Positions 1 to 9,807 of a stretch of 64,000 nucleotides of DNA are shown piece by piece; position 1 is the stretch's first letter; every line of letters begins with the position of its first letter. The stretch comes from Sphingobacteriaceae bacterium. GTDB taxonomy: Bacteria; Bacteroidota; Bacteroidia; Sphingobacteriales; Sphingobacteriaceae. Where the stretch lies: assembly GCA_947460875.1 (NCBI GenBank), contig CANHGR010000001.1, positions 104,681-168,680 of the forward strand. Reading direction: 5' to 3'. The notes beneath the pieces are model-generated. The model was not told the origin of the DNA, made no database searches, and saw nothing but the letters and a program-made list of their open reading frames with translations. Made by a program: the position numbers and the translations under genes.

Positions 1-51
1 CATGATATCGTCATAATCCTCAAAAGAAACCCGAAACCTGTATATAGCCAT
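1..51 (-). CDS. Plasmid pRiA4b ORF-3-like protein, N-terminal fragment (cut by window edge)
   Basis: An ATG at 51-49 opens a frame that stays open to the window edge (17 codons, beginning MAIYRFRVSFEDYDD). This opening resembles the start of the pRiA4b ORF-3 / IS1096 passenger TnpR-like family, a small protein of unknown role often found as an ordinary chromosomal gene in Bacteroidota. It lies 66 bases downstream of the CCA-adding enzyme gene on the same strand and may be co-transcribed with it. Only the first residues are visible, so the family call rests on recognition of the start alone. Confidence 0.5.
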   Translation of the reverse strand, partial: MAIYRFRVSFEDYDDIM

Positions 52-117
52 TTTAAATTATTTTTTTTAGGTAGTAAAAATCGACGTTACAAATAACGAT
101 ATTTTAATAATAATGTT

Positions 118-1539
118 TTAGTCTTTTATTGTTGGACTATTCAGTGGCGCTAGTCCCATTTCTTCGCCTTTTTCAATCATAAATCTCATTCCGTCTTCTA
201 GTGTATTTCGTATTTCTCCATCAAGAATTGCCTCTCTTATTTTATTTTTTATCAATCCCACTTCTCTTCCCGCCTTTAGGCCGAAGGTTTCCATTATATC
301 ATTGCCGCTAACCGGGGGTTGCCAATTCCGTAACTGATCGCGCTCTTCAACATCTTTAAGCTTTTGTTTAACTAGCTCGAAGTTTTGCCGATATTTCTTG
401 ATCTTGTAATCGTTTTTCGTTGTGATGTCTGCTTGACACAGAAGCATCAAGCAATCGATGTCGTCGCCGGCTTCAAAAAGTAGTCGCCTGACTGCAGAAT
501 CAGTAATAACTTGTTGCGACAACACAATTGGTCTTAAATGTAGTAACACCAGTTTCTGCACAAATTTCATTTTCTCATTTAGAGGTAGTTTGAGTTGAGA
601 AAATATTTTTGGAACCATACGGGAGCCTTTATCTTCATGTCCATGGAAAGTCCAACCATGACCTTCTTCGAATTTTTTGGTGGCAGGTTTGGCGATGTCA
701 TGCAAAAGGGCGGCCCAGCGAAGCCATAAATCATCACTAGTCGCTGAAATATTATCAAGGACTTCCAGAGAATGGTAGAAATTGTCTTTATGACCCTTGC
801 CCTTAATAAATTCTACACCGTGAAGATCTGCTACTTGTGGAAAAACAAGTTGCAGGAGTCCTGTGTTAAATAAATGAATGAAGCCGGAAGACGGCTTGTC
901 AGCCATGATTATTTTATTTAGTTCATCGGTAATTCTTTCTTTGGAAATAATGCTTATACGTTGTTTATTTGCCGCGATTGCTTTCAAAGCAGCGTCATCG
1001 ATTGAAAAATTCAGCTGGGCGGCAAAGCGAATGGCGCGCATCATTCGCAAGGGATCGTCAGAAAACGTTTCCAACGGATCGAGCGGTGTTTTAATAAGTT
1101 TGTTTTTCAGATTGGCAATTCCTTCAAATGGATCGAGTAAGACACCGAAATTTTGGGAGTTTAGTCCTAAGGCCATTGCATTAATGGTGAAATCTCGCCT
1201 TCGCTGATCATCTTCTAAAGTCCCATTTTCAACTATCGGTTTGCGGGAATCCGTTCGATATGATTCCTTCCTTGCCCCCACAAATTCTATCTCTAAATCT
1301 TGATATTTCAGCATCGCCGTTCCAAAATTTTTAAATACCGATACCGAAACATGCAATGCTTTTGCTGCTTGCTGCGCAAACTCTATTCCATTCCCGATTA
1401 TTAAAATATCGATATCTTTTGATGGACGGTTTAAAAAGATATCTCTCACAAAGCCGCCAATTACATACACTTCTTTTCCGGATCGATCAGCTAGCTGCGA
1501 GAGTGTCGAAAATACCTGATGTTGTAAATGTTGCTTCAT
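118..1539 (-). CDS. cca: CCA tRNA nucleotidyltransferase with HD domain
   Basis: Adds or repairs the 3'-CCA end of tRNAs in the cytoplasm using CTP and ATP. With the start at 1539 the protein is 473 residues. The class II nucleotidyltransferase signature is visible: GGFVRD at residues 28-33 and the metal-binding pair DID at 42-44, followed by an RRRDFTINAMA-type motif. An HD hydrolase motif (LLHDIAKP) lies near residue 279, as in the HDIG-containing bacterial class. A longer reading from 1596 would overlap the upstream threonylcarbamoyl-AMP synthase gene by 38 bases, whereas the ATG at 1539 gives the usual N-terminus, so I chose 1539. It is the third or fourth gene of a leftward run with dapD, a glycosyltransferase and the Sua5-type gene. 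Confidence 0.93.
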   Translation of the reverse strand: MKQHLQHQVFSTLSQLADRSGKEVYVIGGFVRDIFLNRPSKDIDILIIGNGIEFAQQAAKALHVSVSVFKNFGTAMLKYQDLEIEFVGARKESYRTDSRKPIVENGTLEDDQRRRDFTINAMALGLNSQNFGVLLDPFEGIANLKNKLIKTPLDPLETFSDDPLRMMRAIRFAAQLNFSIDDAALKAIAANKQRISIISKERITDELNKIIMADKPSSGFIHLFNTGLLQLVFPQVADLHGVEFIKGKGHKDNFYHSLEVLDNISATSDDLWLRWAALLHDIAKPATKKFEEGHGWTFHGHEDKGSRMVPKIFSQLKLPLNEKMKFVQKLVLLHLRPIVLSQQVITDSAVRRLLFEAGDDIDCLMLLCQADITTKNDYKIKKYRQNFELVKQKLKDVEERDQLRNWQPPVSGNDIMETFGLKAGREVGLIKNKIREAILDGEIRNTLEDGMRFMIEKGEEMGLAPLNSPTIKD

Positions 1540-1558
1540 AATAGGTACGAGCGGATAT

Positions 1559-2125
1559 CTATTTGCGGATGAACTTAAATGTTCCATCTGGATCAAGTTT
1601 CATAATTGTCGAAGGACGTTTTTGTTCGAAACTGTCTTGTTCCAAATTTACAACATAGTCTACACCACTAATAATTTCAGAAGCAATCTCCGAAAAATTC
1701 GAGGGCGAAGGTTCTCCGCTTAGGTTGGCCGAAGTTGATACAACGGGTTTTTTGAACCTTTGAATTAGTTGTTCGCAAAACGGATGTTTCACAATTCGTA
1801 TTCCAATTGTTCCATCTTCATGAACTACATTCTTTGCAAGATTTTTTGCTTTAGAATAAACAATAGTTAGAGGTTGTTCAGCAAATTCAATTAAATCATA
1901 CGCTAGGTCAGGTATATCTGAAACATAACTTTGCAATTTGTTGTCATTGTCTAATAGAACAATCATACTTTTCTTTGAATCTCTGCCTTTCAGCTTAAAA
2001 ATGCGTTCAATCGCAATTTCATTTGTTGCGTCGCATCCTATTCCCCAAATCGTATCGGTTGGATAGAGAATTAGGCCTCCATTTTTTAACACTTCCGTTG
2101 CGTTTTTAATTTCTTCGTTTAGCAT
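1559..2125 (-). CDS. tsaC: L-threonylcarbamoyladenylate synthase (Sua5/YrdC/YwlC family)
   Basis: Makes threonylcarbamoyl-AMP from threonine, bicarbonate and ATP, the first step of t6A37 modification of ANN-decoding tRNAs. The 188-residue protein is a single YrdC domain. It has the N-terminal LxYPTDTxWGxGCD motif, KxR (LKGRD), the SANLSGEPSP loop and the C-terminal RPSTIMKL motif that close the nucleotide pocket. It lacks the extra C-terminal Sua5 domain, so it is the short TsaC-like form. Its start overlaps the end of the upstream glycosyltransferase by 20 bases, and it sits 19 bases upstream of cca. This suggests one transcript joining two tRNA-maturation genes. Confidence 0.92.
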   Translation of the reverse strand: MLNEEIKNATEVLKNGGLILYPTDTIWGIGCDATNEIAIERIFKLKGRDSKKSMIVLLDNDNKLQSYVSDIPDLAYDLIEFAEQPLTIVYSKAKNLAKNVVHEDGTIGIRIVKHPFCEQLIQRFKKPVVSTSANLSGEPSPSNFSEIASEIISGVDYVVNLEQDSFEQKRPSTIMKLDPDGTFKFIRK

Positions 2126-3236
2126 GATCGATGGTTTTTTGGTAGATATCGATTAATGTTGCCGCAAAAGCGTGGTCGTTAAAATTATTGACGTATTCTA
2201 ATCCTTTGTCAATCATTCGTTTTTTTGTAGTAGGATCATTTAAAATTTCGAGAATCTTCTTTGCGAGCTCAGTAGCATCAGCGGGGTTAATATACAAGCT
2301 ATCTGGACCACCGGCCTCTTCCAGGCAAGATCCTGATGCTGCTATCACGGGCACAGAAGAATGTAAGGCTTCAATAATCGGTATTCCGAAACCCTCAAAT
2401 TTCGAAGGAAAAACAAATAAATCGGCCAGCTGATAAATTCCAGGCAGGTCTTTCAGTGGAACATTTTTGAGAAAGTGTATTCGATGGGTCAACTTATTGG
2501 TCTGTAAATAATCTCTTACCTTCGAGGCATACGGCGTGTCTTTCCCCACTACCACGAGGTGGATTTCTTCGGATACTGTCTTAAGGGCTTTTGCCAGTAA
2601 CATTAGATTCTTTCTCGGTTCAATAGTGCCAACATTTAAAATGAACTTAGCCGGGAGTTTATAAAATCGTCTAATTTCTTCTTTTGACTCAGGCGTAAAT
2701 TTTTCCTGAAATGCTGGATCGCAGTTTTGATAAATAACGCTTATTTTATGTTCACTGATCTTAAAATAGTGGATTATATCTCTTTTGGTTTGTTCGCTGA
2801 TTGCGATAATATGATCAGCATTTTTACAAGCATATTTTGATTTATAATAGTAAATGTAGCGGTCTATTAGCCGATAAAAATGCGGATACCTAAGAAAAAT
2901 TAGATCGTGAATTGTTACAATTGAGGCTATGCCTGACTTACTTAATCCTACCGGAATTTCATTGCTTAGGCCGTGATAAATTTCAACGCCGTCTCGTTTT
3001 AGATCATCGACGATGGAAAAAGTTCGCCATAAACCGGCGAGCTTCTTCCCTTCAAGATGCTTAAATATGACTGAACTCAAATTACTTTTTAGTGCTCGCT
3101 CAGGAGGATTTACACTATAAACGGAGTACACATTCTGCGGAAAATATTTAACAAGTGCTTGAAGTACATACCTGCTGTAATTTCCAAGGCCGGTATAGTT
3201 TTTTAAAGCTCTTTTTCCGTCAAAACCAACCAACAT
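2106..3236 (-). CDS. Glycosyltransferase family 4 protein (GT-B fold)
   Basis: Predicted cytoplasmic or membrane-associated retaining glycosyltransferase that moves a sugar from a nucleotide donor to a glycan or lipid acceptor. The substrate cannot be told from sequence. The 376 residues show the GT-B plan: a glycine-rich N-terminal loop (YTGLGNYSRY), HDLIFLRYP and AISEQTKRDI in the linker region, NVGTIEPRKN near residue 206, and the donor-binding FEGFGIPIIEAL (E-x7-E type) near 279-290. No signal peptide or membrane segment is visible. It follows dapD by 38 bases and overlaps the TsaC-like gene by 20, so it is probably expressed with them although functionally unrelated. Confidence 0.88.
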   Translation of the reverse strand: MLVGFDGKRALKNYTGLGNYSRYVLQALVKYFPQNVYSVYSVNPPERALKSNLSSVIFKHLEGKKLAGLWRTFSIVDDLKRDGVEIYHGLSNEIPVGLSKSGIASIVTIHDLIFLRYPHFYRLIDRYIYYYKSKYACKNADHIIAISEQTKRDIIHYFKISEHKISVIYQNCDPAFQEKFTPESKEEIRRFYKLPAKFILNVGTIEPRKNLMLLAKALKTVSEEIHLVVVGKDTPYASKVRDYLQTNKLTHRIHFLKNVPLKDLPGIYQLADLFVFPSKFEGFGIPIIEALHSSVPVIAASGSCLEEAGGPDSLYINPADATELAKKILEILNDPTTKKRMIDKGLEYVNNFNDHAFAATLIDIYQKTIDHAKRRN

Positions 3237-3274
3237 ACCTCAATTTTTAATGTCGTTTAACCGCGTTCGTTGAG

Positions 3275-4093
3275 CTAGATTGCGACGCTATGTTCGCGTA
3301 GAGCATCATTCAAAGACGTCTTTTTATCAGTAGATTCTTTACGTTGACCAATAATCAGTGCACAGGGCACTTGAAAATCACCTGCAGGGAAACTTTTAGT
3401 ATATGAGCCAGGAATAACCACTGAGCGAGCTGGAACAAATCCTTTGTGTTCTACAGGTTTGTTGCCAGTCACATCAATGATTTTTGTTGAAGCAGTTAAG
3501 ACGACATTGGCGCCTAGAACAGCTTCTTGTTCAACTCTAATTCCCTCAACTACAATTGCCCTTGAACCGATAAAGCAATTATCTTCGATAATAACGGGGG
3601 CCGCCTGAACAGGTTCCAGCACTCCGCCGATGCCTACCCCGCCGCTTAAATGCACATTTTTGCCAATTTGGGCGCATGAGCCAACGGTCGCCCAAGTATC
3701 CACCATGGTGCCTTCATCAACGTAGGCGCCAATGTTTACATAAGAAGGCATCAATATTACGCCTTTTGCAAGGTAGGCGCCATAGCGAGCAATCCCATGG
3801 GGAACTACACGAACGCCATTTTTTTTGTAGTCCGTTTTCAGTTTCATTTTATCATGGAATACAAATGGTCCTACTTCAATTTCTTCCATCTCACGGATAG
3901 GAAAATAAAGTATTACAGCTTTTTTAATCCAATCGTTCACATGCCAGCGGCCTGCAATTTGCTCAGCAACGCGTATAGTCCCTTTATCAAGATTATCTAT
4001 TATTTCTTCAATCGCTTGTCGATGCTCTCTAAACGTTAGGAGTGTTCGGTCTTCCCAGGCGTCTTCTACTAGTTTTTTTAATTCAGTGATCAT
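3275..4093 (-). CDS. dapD: 2,3,4,5-tetrahydropyridine-2,6-dicarboxylate N-succinyltransferase
   Basis: Converts tetrahydrodipicolinate and succinyl-CoA to N-succinyl-2-amino-6-ketopimelate in the succinylase branch of lysine/meso-diaminopimelate synthesis, feeding peptidoglycan. At 272 residues it matches the family length. After a helical N-terminal domain comes a left-handed parallel beta-helix made of hexapeptide repeats, roughly residues 100-230. Recognisable pieces are VPHGIARYGAYLAKGVILMP, YVNIGAYVDEGTMVDTWATV and GSCAQIGKNVHLSGGVGIGG. It appears to be the first gene of the leftward run with the glycosyltransferase, tsaC-like and cca genes. Confidence 0.96.
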   Translation of the reverse strand: MITELKKLVEDAWEDRTLLTFREHRQAIEEIIDNLDKGTIRVAEQIAGRWHVNDWIKKAVILYFPIREMEEIEVGPFVFHDKMKLKTDYKKNGVRVVPHGIARYGAYLAKGVILMPSYVNIGAYVDEGTMVDTWATVGSCAQIGKNVHLSGGVGIGGVLEPVQAAPVIIEDNCFIGSRAIVVEGIRVEQEAVLGANVVLTASTKIIDVTGNKPVEHKGFVPARSVVIPGSYTKSFPAGDFQVPCALIIGQRKESTDKKTSLNDALREHSVAI

Positions 4094-4224
4094 TTATAGA
4101 ATATTTTTAGCAAAGTAAAGGTTTTTTGAGGAGTTTTGTCTATGCAAATAGCAAGGATTATGCAGCAAGGCATTGAGAAGATCAGCCCTATTGCCCGTTG
4201 CCTTTGCGCTATGCTCTACGCTCT

Positions 4225-4635
4225 ATGCCTGAAAAACTAAGAATCGACAAATACCTCTGGGCCATAAGGGCCTTTAAAACTAGAAGTATATCCACAGAGG
4301 CATGTAAAGCTGGTCGTGTCAAAAACGATGGAAAATCAATTAAGCCCTCGTATGTCGTCAAAATAGGAGAGGTGCTTACCGTTCAAAAAGGCATAGAACG
4401 CAAGGTGATTAGAGTCACCAACCTGATAGAACGCCGAGTGGATGCTAAGACGGCTATTAACTTTTTTGATGATATTACGCCGGTAGAAGAGACGAGCGCT
4501 TATAAAGCGACATTCAACAGTCCATTGTTAAGCAGAGATCGAGGCACAGGCAGACCGACTAAAAAGGATCGCAGAGAAATCGACGGACTTTTAGATGGAA
4601 GTAATTCGGCGGAAGAAAGCTGGTTTGATGAGTAG
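4225..4635 (+). CDS. S4-domain RNA-binding protein (Hsp15/HslR-like)
   Basis: Small basic protein (136 residues from the ATG at 4225) with an N-terminal S4 domain: RIDKYLWAIRAFKTRS, then CKAGRVKNDGKSIKPSYVVKIGE. In HslR this fold binds 50S subunits that carry a stalled nascent chain. The middle has the Hsp15-type IERRVDAKTAINFFDDITP segment and the C-terminus is charged and low-complexity. An upstream in-frame ATG at 4198 would add nine residues encoded by the repetitive phrase just before 4225, which I consider non-coding. The gene stands alone, divergent from dapD and convergent with a Skp-like lipoprotein gene. Confidence 0.85.
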   Translation: MPEKLRIDKYLWAIRAFKTRSISTEACKAGRVKNDGKSIKPSYVVKIGEVLTVQKGIERKVIRVTNLIERRVDAKTAINFFDDITPVEETSAYKATFNSPLLSRDRGTGRPTKKDRREIDGLLDGSNSAEESWFDE

Positions 4636-4650
4636 CTTTAATTATTCAGT

Positions 4651-4764
4651 AGATAGTGTTTAGAAAAAGCCTTGGTTTAAAATTACTTATTTTATTCCAT
4701 CGCTAGAATAGCGAACGTTTCAACACACCAACGTTTAAATACTAAATACTCTGTAATACTATCT
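4651..4764. repeat. Imperfect inverted repeat between convergent genes
   Basis: AGATAGTGTTTAG at 4651-4663 is matched in reverse complement by two blocks, CTAAATAC (4742-4749) and ACTATCT (4758-4764), the last touching the stop codon of the leftward Skp-like gene. The intervening DNA repeats the phrase TAxTATTTAG. It could fold as a loose hairpin that ends either convergent transcript, but there is no compact GC stem. Confidence 0.3.
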
Positions 4765-5354
4765 TATTTCTTCTCCTTCTTATACGTTGCATTCAGACCG
4801 GTAACAACTTCCTTTGTTACATCTAGTGCCGGATCGCCATATAATACTGTCGGATCTACTTTTGAATAGGTTAATACAAATTTATAGCCCTTCTCTTTCG
4901 CGTGAACTTTTAAATATTCAGAAACCTTGTTATATAATTTCTCGTTTTCTGCGGCTTCTTCGCTTGCTAATGCATTACCAGCATTTTGATTATAGGTAGC
5001 AAGTTCCTGTTGCTTACGGGCAAGTCGCTCTTCGGTGGTCGCCCGTTGATCTGCACTCATTGTATTAGCACTTTGCTGATAAGTTGCTACTTCCCTTTGA
5101 AATGCCTGTCCTTTCGCACTTAGATCTGCTTGTGCCTTCTTGGATTTGCCTTCAAATGTCGTTTTCAATTCCTTGAAATACTCGTAATTATTGAGGAGGG
5201 AATCAGAGTTCACGTATACTATTGCACCGGAAGTTGCTTCAGAAGCTGAAGTTGTACTTGCAGTTTTTGAATTATCGGTGCCACAGGAAACAACAGTCAG
5301 CACTAGCGCTGTTGCTGCAGAAAGCTTTAAAAAATTTGCCAATACTTTTTTCAT
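4764..5354 (-). CDS. OmpH/Skp-family lipoprotein
   Basis: Predicted periplasmic chaperone-like protein of the OmpH/Skp family, 196 residues. It opens with a lipoprotein signal peptide (basic MKK, hydrophobic stretch, lipobox LTVVSC with Cys 24) and a Ser/Thr/Ala-rich linker. Then comes the Skp body: IVYVNSDSLLNNYEYFKEL, a long Lys/Gln/Glu/Ala-rich coiled coil, and a C-terminal segment (YKFVLTYSKVDPTVLYGDPA) close to that of the two Skp-like proteins at 45692-46814. Unlike those it should be lipid-anchored. It is monocistronic between the S4 gene and gyrB, with a TATATTTG -7 box 19 bases before the ATG. Confidence 0.85.
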   Translation of the reverse strand: MKKVLANFLKLSAATALVLTVVSCGTDNSKTASTTSASEATSGAIVYVNSDSLLNNYEYFKELKTTFEGKSKKAQADLSAKGQAFQREVATYQQSANTMSADQRATTEERLARKQQELATYNQNAGNALASEEAAENEKLYNKVSEYLKVHAKEKGYKFVLTYSKVDPTVLYGDPALDVTKEVVTGLNATYKKEKK

Positions 5355-5372
5355 TTTATTTTAATATTTAGG

Positions 5373-5380
5373 CAAATATA
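5373..5380 (-). promoter_or_regulatory. Candidate -7 box of the Skp-like lipoprotein gene
   Basis: On the minus strand the sequence TATATTTG matches the Bacteroidota -7 consensus TAnnTTTG and lies 19 bases before the ATG. I see no good TTG -33 element about 20 bases upstream, so this is a one-box match. Confidence 0.45.
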
Positions 5381-5460
5381 ATCTTTCGGTAGAAGTATCC
5401 TAAATCATTTGCTTTTTCTCTTTTTTATTCGCGTTTTTATTGCCTTGTTTTTATCCACAA

Positions 5461-7475
<2,015 letters not shown>

Positions 7476-7488
7476 TTAATCCTAAAAA

Positions 7489-8370
7489 TCAAGGGCTGTT
7501 ATCTCTCGGGGTATACCGTAGATAGATAACAGCACTTGATTGTTTTGTAGATTCTATAATTACTCGTTGTGTTTTGCTGCCATCTCTGATTGTCAGATTC
7601 GAGGTATTCGGAGGAATGGCTCCCAGGTTATTAGCGTAGAGAACAATTTCATTTAATGGTTTGCGATCTAGCCTTAACAATTGCTTAAAAGACTGCTTGC
7701 CGATTCTTAGCCTCTCAATCAGAAGTTTTCTGTTGTAATAGATAGAAACAGTATCGTTATCCTCTTTTAAATAATCTTTAATTTCTAACGTTACCTGACG
7801 ACTGCTTACATCCAGTATAACCGGTTTTAAAAGTTCCGTATCTAAAAAGGGCATCCCTACCGCTTTATCTTGAGCTATCGCATCCAACACCGGGCCTGGG
7901 ACAGGATCATTGCTCTCTGAATTCGCGCCGGTTAATTTCTTTAGATGTACCTCGCCTGGGACGCAAGGAGTATTTTCTTCAGTTGAGCCGTCCCAAAAAC
8001 CTGATAAAAAATCGGCATTGTTTCTCTTGGCAAATCTAAGGCTTGCGTATTTGATGCATAAAAGGCGACGTGGAAGTGTCGTAATGGAATTTACGATTAC
8101 CAATTCAGTGATCTTGAAATTATTACCGTTGATGTCGCCAACAAAATCAAGAATGCCTTGATGTGTCAGGTATTTTTTACTGAAAATATATGCTCTGCCG
8201 AATACAATACCATTTTCTTGCTTCTTGATATGTAAGGTATAATTTGTATTAACTGGAACTCCTATTCCTGTAATATATCCCTGCCAGATGCCGGTATAAT
8301 CCTGGGATGATGCAGTGAAGCTCGCTTGAATTAAAAATAGAAACAATATTTTTTTGATCACCTTTTTCAT
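7489..8370 (-). CDS. Secreted protein of unknown function, paralogue of its upstream neighbour
   Basis: A 293-residue protein with a cleavable-looking signal peptide (MKKVIKKILFLFLIQASF..SSQ), so probably periplasmic. I recognise no named domain. The N-terminal half (QDYTGIWQGYITG, a DGSTEENTPCVPGEVHLKKL stretch with a conserved Cys-Pro-Gly) reads like a small beta-rich domain. The last 100 residues (DYLKEDNDTVSIYYNRKLL, LGAIPPNTSNLTIRDG, AVIYLRYTP) form a second beta domain. Both halves match the adjacent 8371-9261 protein. Its ATG directly abuts the stop of that gene, so the two are surely co-transcribed and arose by tandem duplication. Confidence 0.8.
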   Translation of the reverse strand: MKKVIKKILFLFLIQASFTASSQDYTGIWQGYITGIGVPVNTNYTLHIKKQENGIVFGRAYIFSKKYLTHQGILDFVGDINGNNFKITELVIVNSITTLPRRLLCIKYASLRFAKRNNADFLSGFWDGSTEENTPCVPGEVHLKKLTGANSESNDPVPGPVLDAIAQDKAVGMPFLDTELLKPVILDVSSRQVTLEIKDYLKEDNDTVSIYYNRKLLIERLRIGKQSFKQLLRLDRKPLNEIVLYANNLGAIPPNTSNLTIRDGSKTQRVIIESTKQSSAVIYLRYTPRDNSP

Positions 8371-9261
8371 CTATTTTGGTGTTTCGGGCATATAATGAAG
8401 ATAAATTGCTGCAGTTTTCTTTTTGTCTGATTCGATTTTTATCTGGTGCTTCCGATTGCCATCAATTATGACCATCAATGAGGTATTTGGTGGTATTTTT
8501 CCCAGGTTCTCGGCAAAAAGCAGAATCTCATTTAGTTCCTTAATGTTTTCAAGATTGAAGTCTATTTTGACAGGTCTTTTCGATATCCATATGTTTTTGG
8601 CCAGGATATTTCTGTTCAGGTAGATTGAAACTGTATCGTTATCAACGTTTAGATAATCACTTAATTGAATCTGAAGACTCTTATGGTTTACTTTAATTTC
8701 TGTGACTTTGCGTATTGACGTACTATTGAAAGTGCGTGTAAACTCACGTAAAGGTGGAACAACGATAGCAGTAACCGGCAAAGGATTGTTAAAACCGCCA
8801 TCTGAAAAGAATTGGTCAAGATCGTGTTTAGATCTCGTTAGTAGTACTTTACCGGGGATACAATCAGAACTGTCTAACTTACTAATTCCAGACCATCTTC
8901 CAATTAAATACTCGATGGAACCGTGCTTGTGGTAAGAAAGGATAAGTTTCTTTATACATAAAATGTAGTCGTCAGGGAGTCTCTCTTGTCGAATTTGCCT
9001 TACGTCTTCCTGAAGGCGGATACTATCTTTAATAGTTCCCCATAAACCGATGCGCGCATCTAGAACATCTGATATAAAAGCGTGAGATTCGCCTGAAATA
9101 TTATCTCGTTTGGTTTGTCTTAAATCGAGGGTCAGTTCATAAAGTTCACTATATGCACCCGGTCCCTGTGTAACCTTGCCGAACCACTTTCCGCTTATAT
9201 TCTGGGCCAAACTTATTGTGGTAATTAAACTGAAAATTACTGCACTGAGGAGAGCCTTCAT
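8371..9261 (-). CDS. Secreted protein of unknown function, tandem paralogue
   Basis: A 296-residue exported protein (signal peptide MKALLSAVIFSLITTISLAQ) with the same plan as 7489-8370: an N-terminal NISGKWFGKVTQGPGAYSE segment, a central CIPGKVLLTR segment, and a C-terminal domain with DYLNVDNDTVSIYLNRNIL, LGKIPPNTSLMVIIDG and AAIYLHYMP. The shared NDTVSIYxNR and PPNTS motifs are the most conserved. The opening xxGxWxGxxxQ pattern resembles lipocalin-like or small-molecule-binding beta domains, but this is only suggestive. Function unknown; it is the upstream partner of a zero-gap gene pair. Confidence 0.8.
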   Translation of the reverse strand: MKALLSAVIFSLITTISLAQNISGKWFGKVTQGPGAYSELYELTLDLRQTKRDNISGESHAFISDVLDARIGLWGTIKDSIRLQEDVRQIRQERLPDDYILCIKKLILSYHKHGSIEYLIGRWSGISKLDSSDCIPGKVLLTRSKHDLDQFFSDGGFNNPLPVTAIVVPPLREFTRTFNSTSIRKVTEIKVNHKSLQIQLSDYLNVDNDTVSIYLNRNILAKNIWISKRPVKIDFNLENIKELNEILLFAENLGKIPPNTSLMVIIDGNRKHQIKIESDKKKTAAIYLHYMPETPK

Positions 9262-9300
9262 AGCGTGTAATTGCCAAATTATTAGTTAAATATAATAATA

Positions 9301-9723
9301 TTAATCCTTAAAAAGTTTTAGGATCAAGCGGTTATAATCGATAATTGCCTTAAAACGCATTAAAATATCGCCTCCAATAACTCCTACTACACTTTGTAAC
9401 TGCATTGTTTCATAAGCGTTGTTAATGTTAGACAAGTCAATTACTACATATTCGGAAGGACTAAGCAAAAGGTTGCCAATCTTAAGATCTGGTATTCTAA
9501 TTAAGAAGCTTTCTATTGATGTTGTACCCAGACCAGTGGATAATTTCTCAGTATTCAAAAGGGCCTCGGGCAAAGCCAGCTCGCTGATCAAAGTTTTGTC
9601 AAATACAGTTCTTGATGCGCCGGTATCGATTACGGCTTTGAAGGATTTTTGATAAATGACGACGTCCACCAAAAGGTGAAAGCCGTCATCATGTAAGTTT
9701 AAGATTTCTAGTGGAATTTCCAT
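9301..9723 (-). CDS. Retropepsin-like aspartic protease
   Basis: About 140 residues (ATG at 9723; a GTG five codons upstream is possible). The catalytic aspartyl signature AVIDTGASRTVFD is near residues 33-45, and the flap/second half carries GVIGGDILMRFKAIIDY. One DTGAS motif per chain means the active enzyme would be a homodimer, as in retropepsins. There is no signal peptide, so it is probably cytoplasmic. Bacterial members of this group are mostly uncharacterised, and the substrate is unknown. It lies upstream of the two secreted paralogues on the same strand, 39 bases from the nearer one. The adjacent region 9724-9807 is made of repetitive GCTCTTTGCTC-like phrases. Confidence 0.75.
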   Translation of the reverse strand: MEIPLEILNLHDDGFHLLVDVVIYQKSFKAVIDTGASRTVFDKTLISELALPEALLNTEKLSTGLGTTSIESFLIRIPDLKIGNLLLSPSEYVVIDLSNINNAYETMQLQSVVGVIGGDILMRFKAIIDYNRLILKLFKD

Positions 9724-9807
9724 GTGCGCAGGGCTCACAGAGCAGAGCGTATGCGATTAAAAAGTAATAAAGCTACACACACGATTACAATTGCTCTTTG
9801 CTCCGCG

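Noticed and set aside
1540..1596. Longer N-terminus for the CCA-adding enzyme
   Set aside because: It would overlap the upstream tsaC-like gene by 38 bases and adds residues not found in the usual start of the family.
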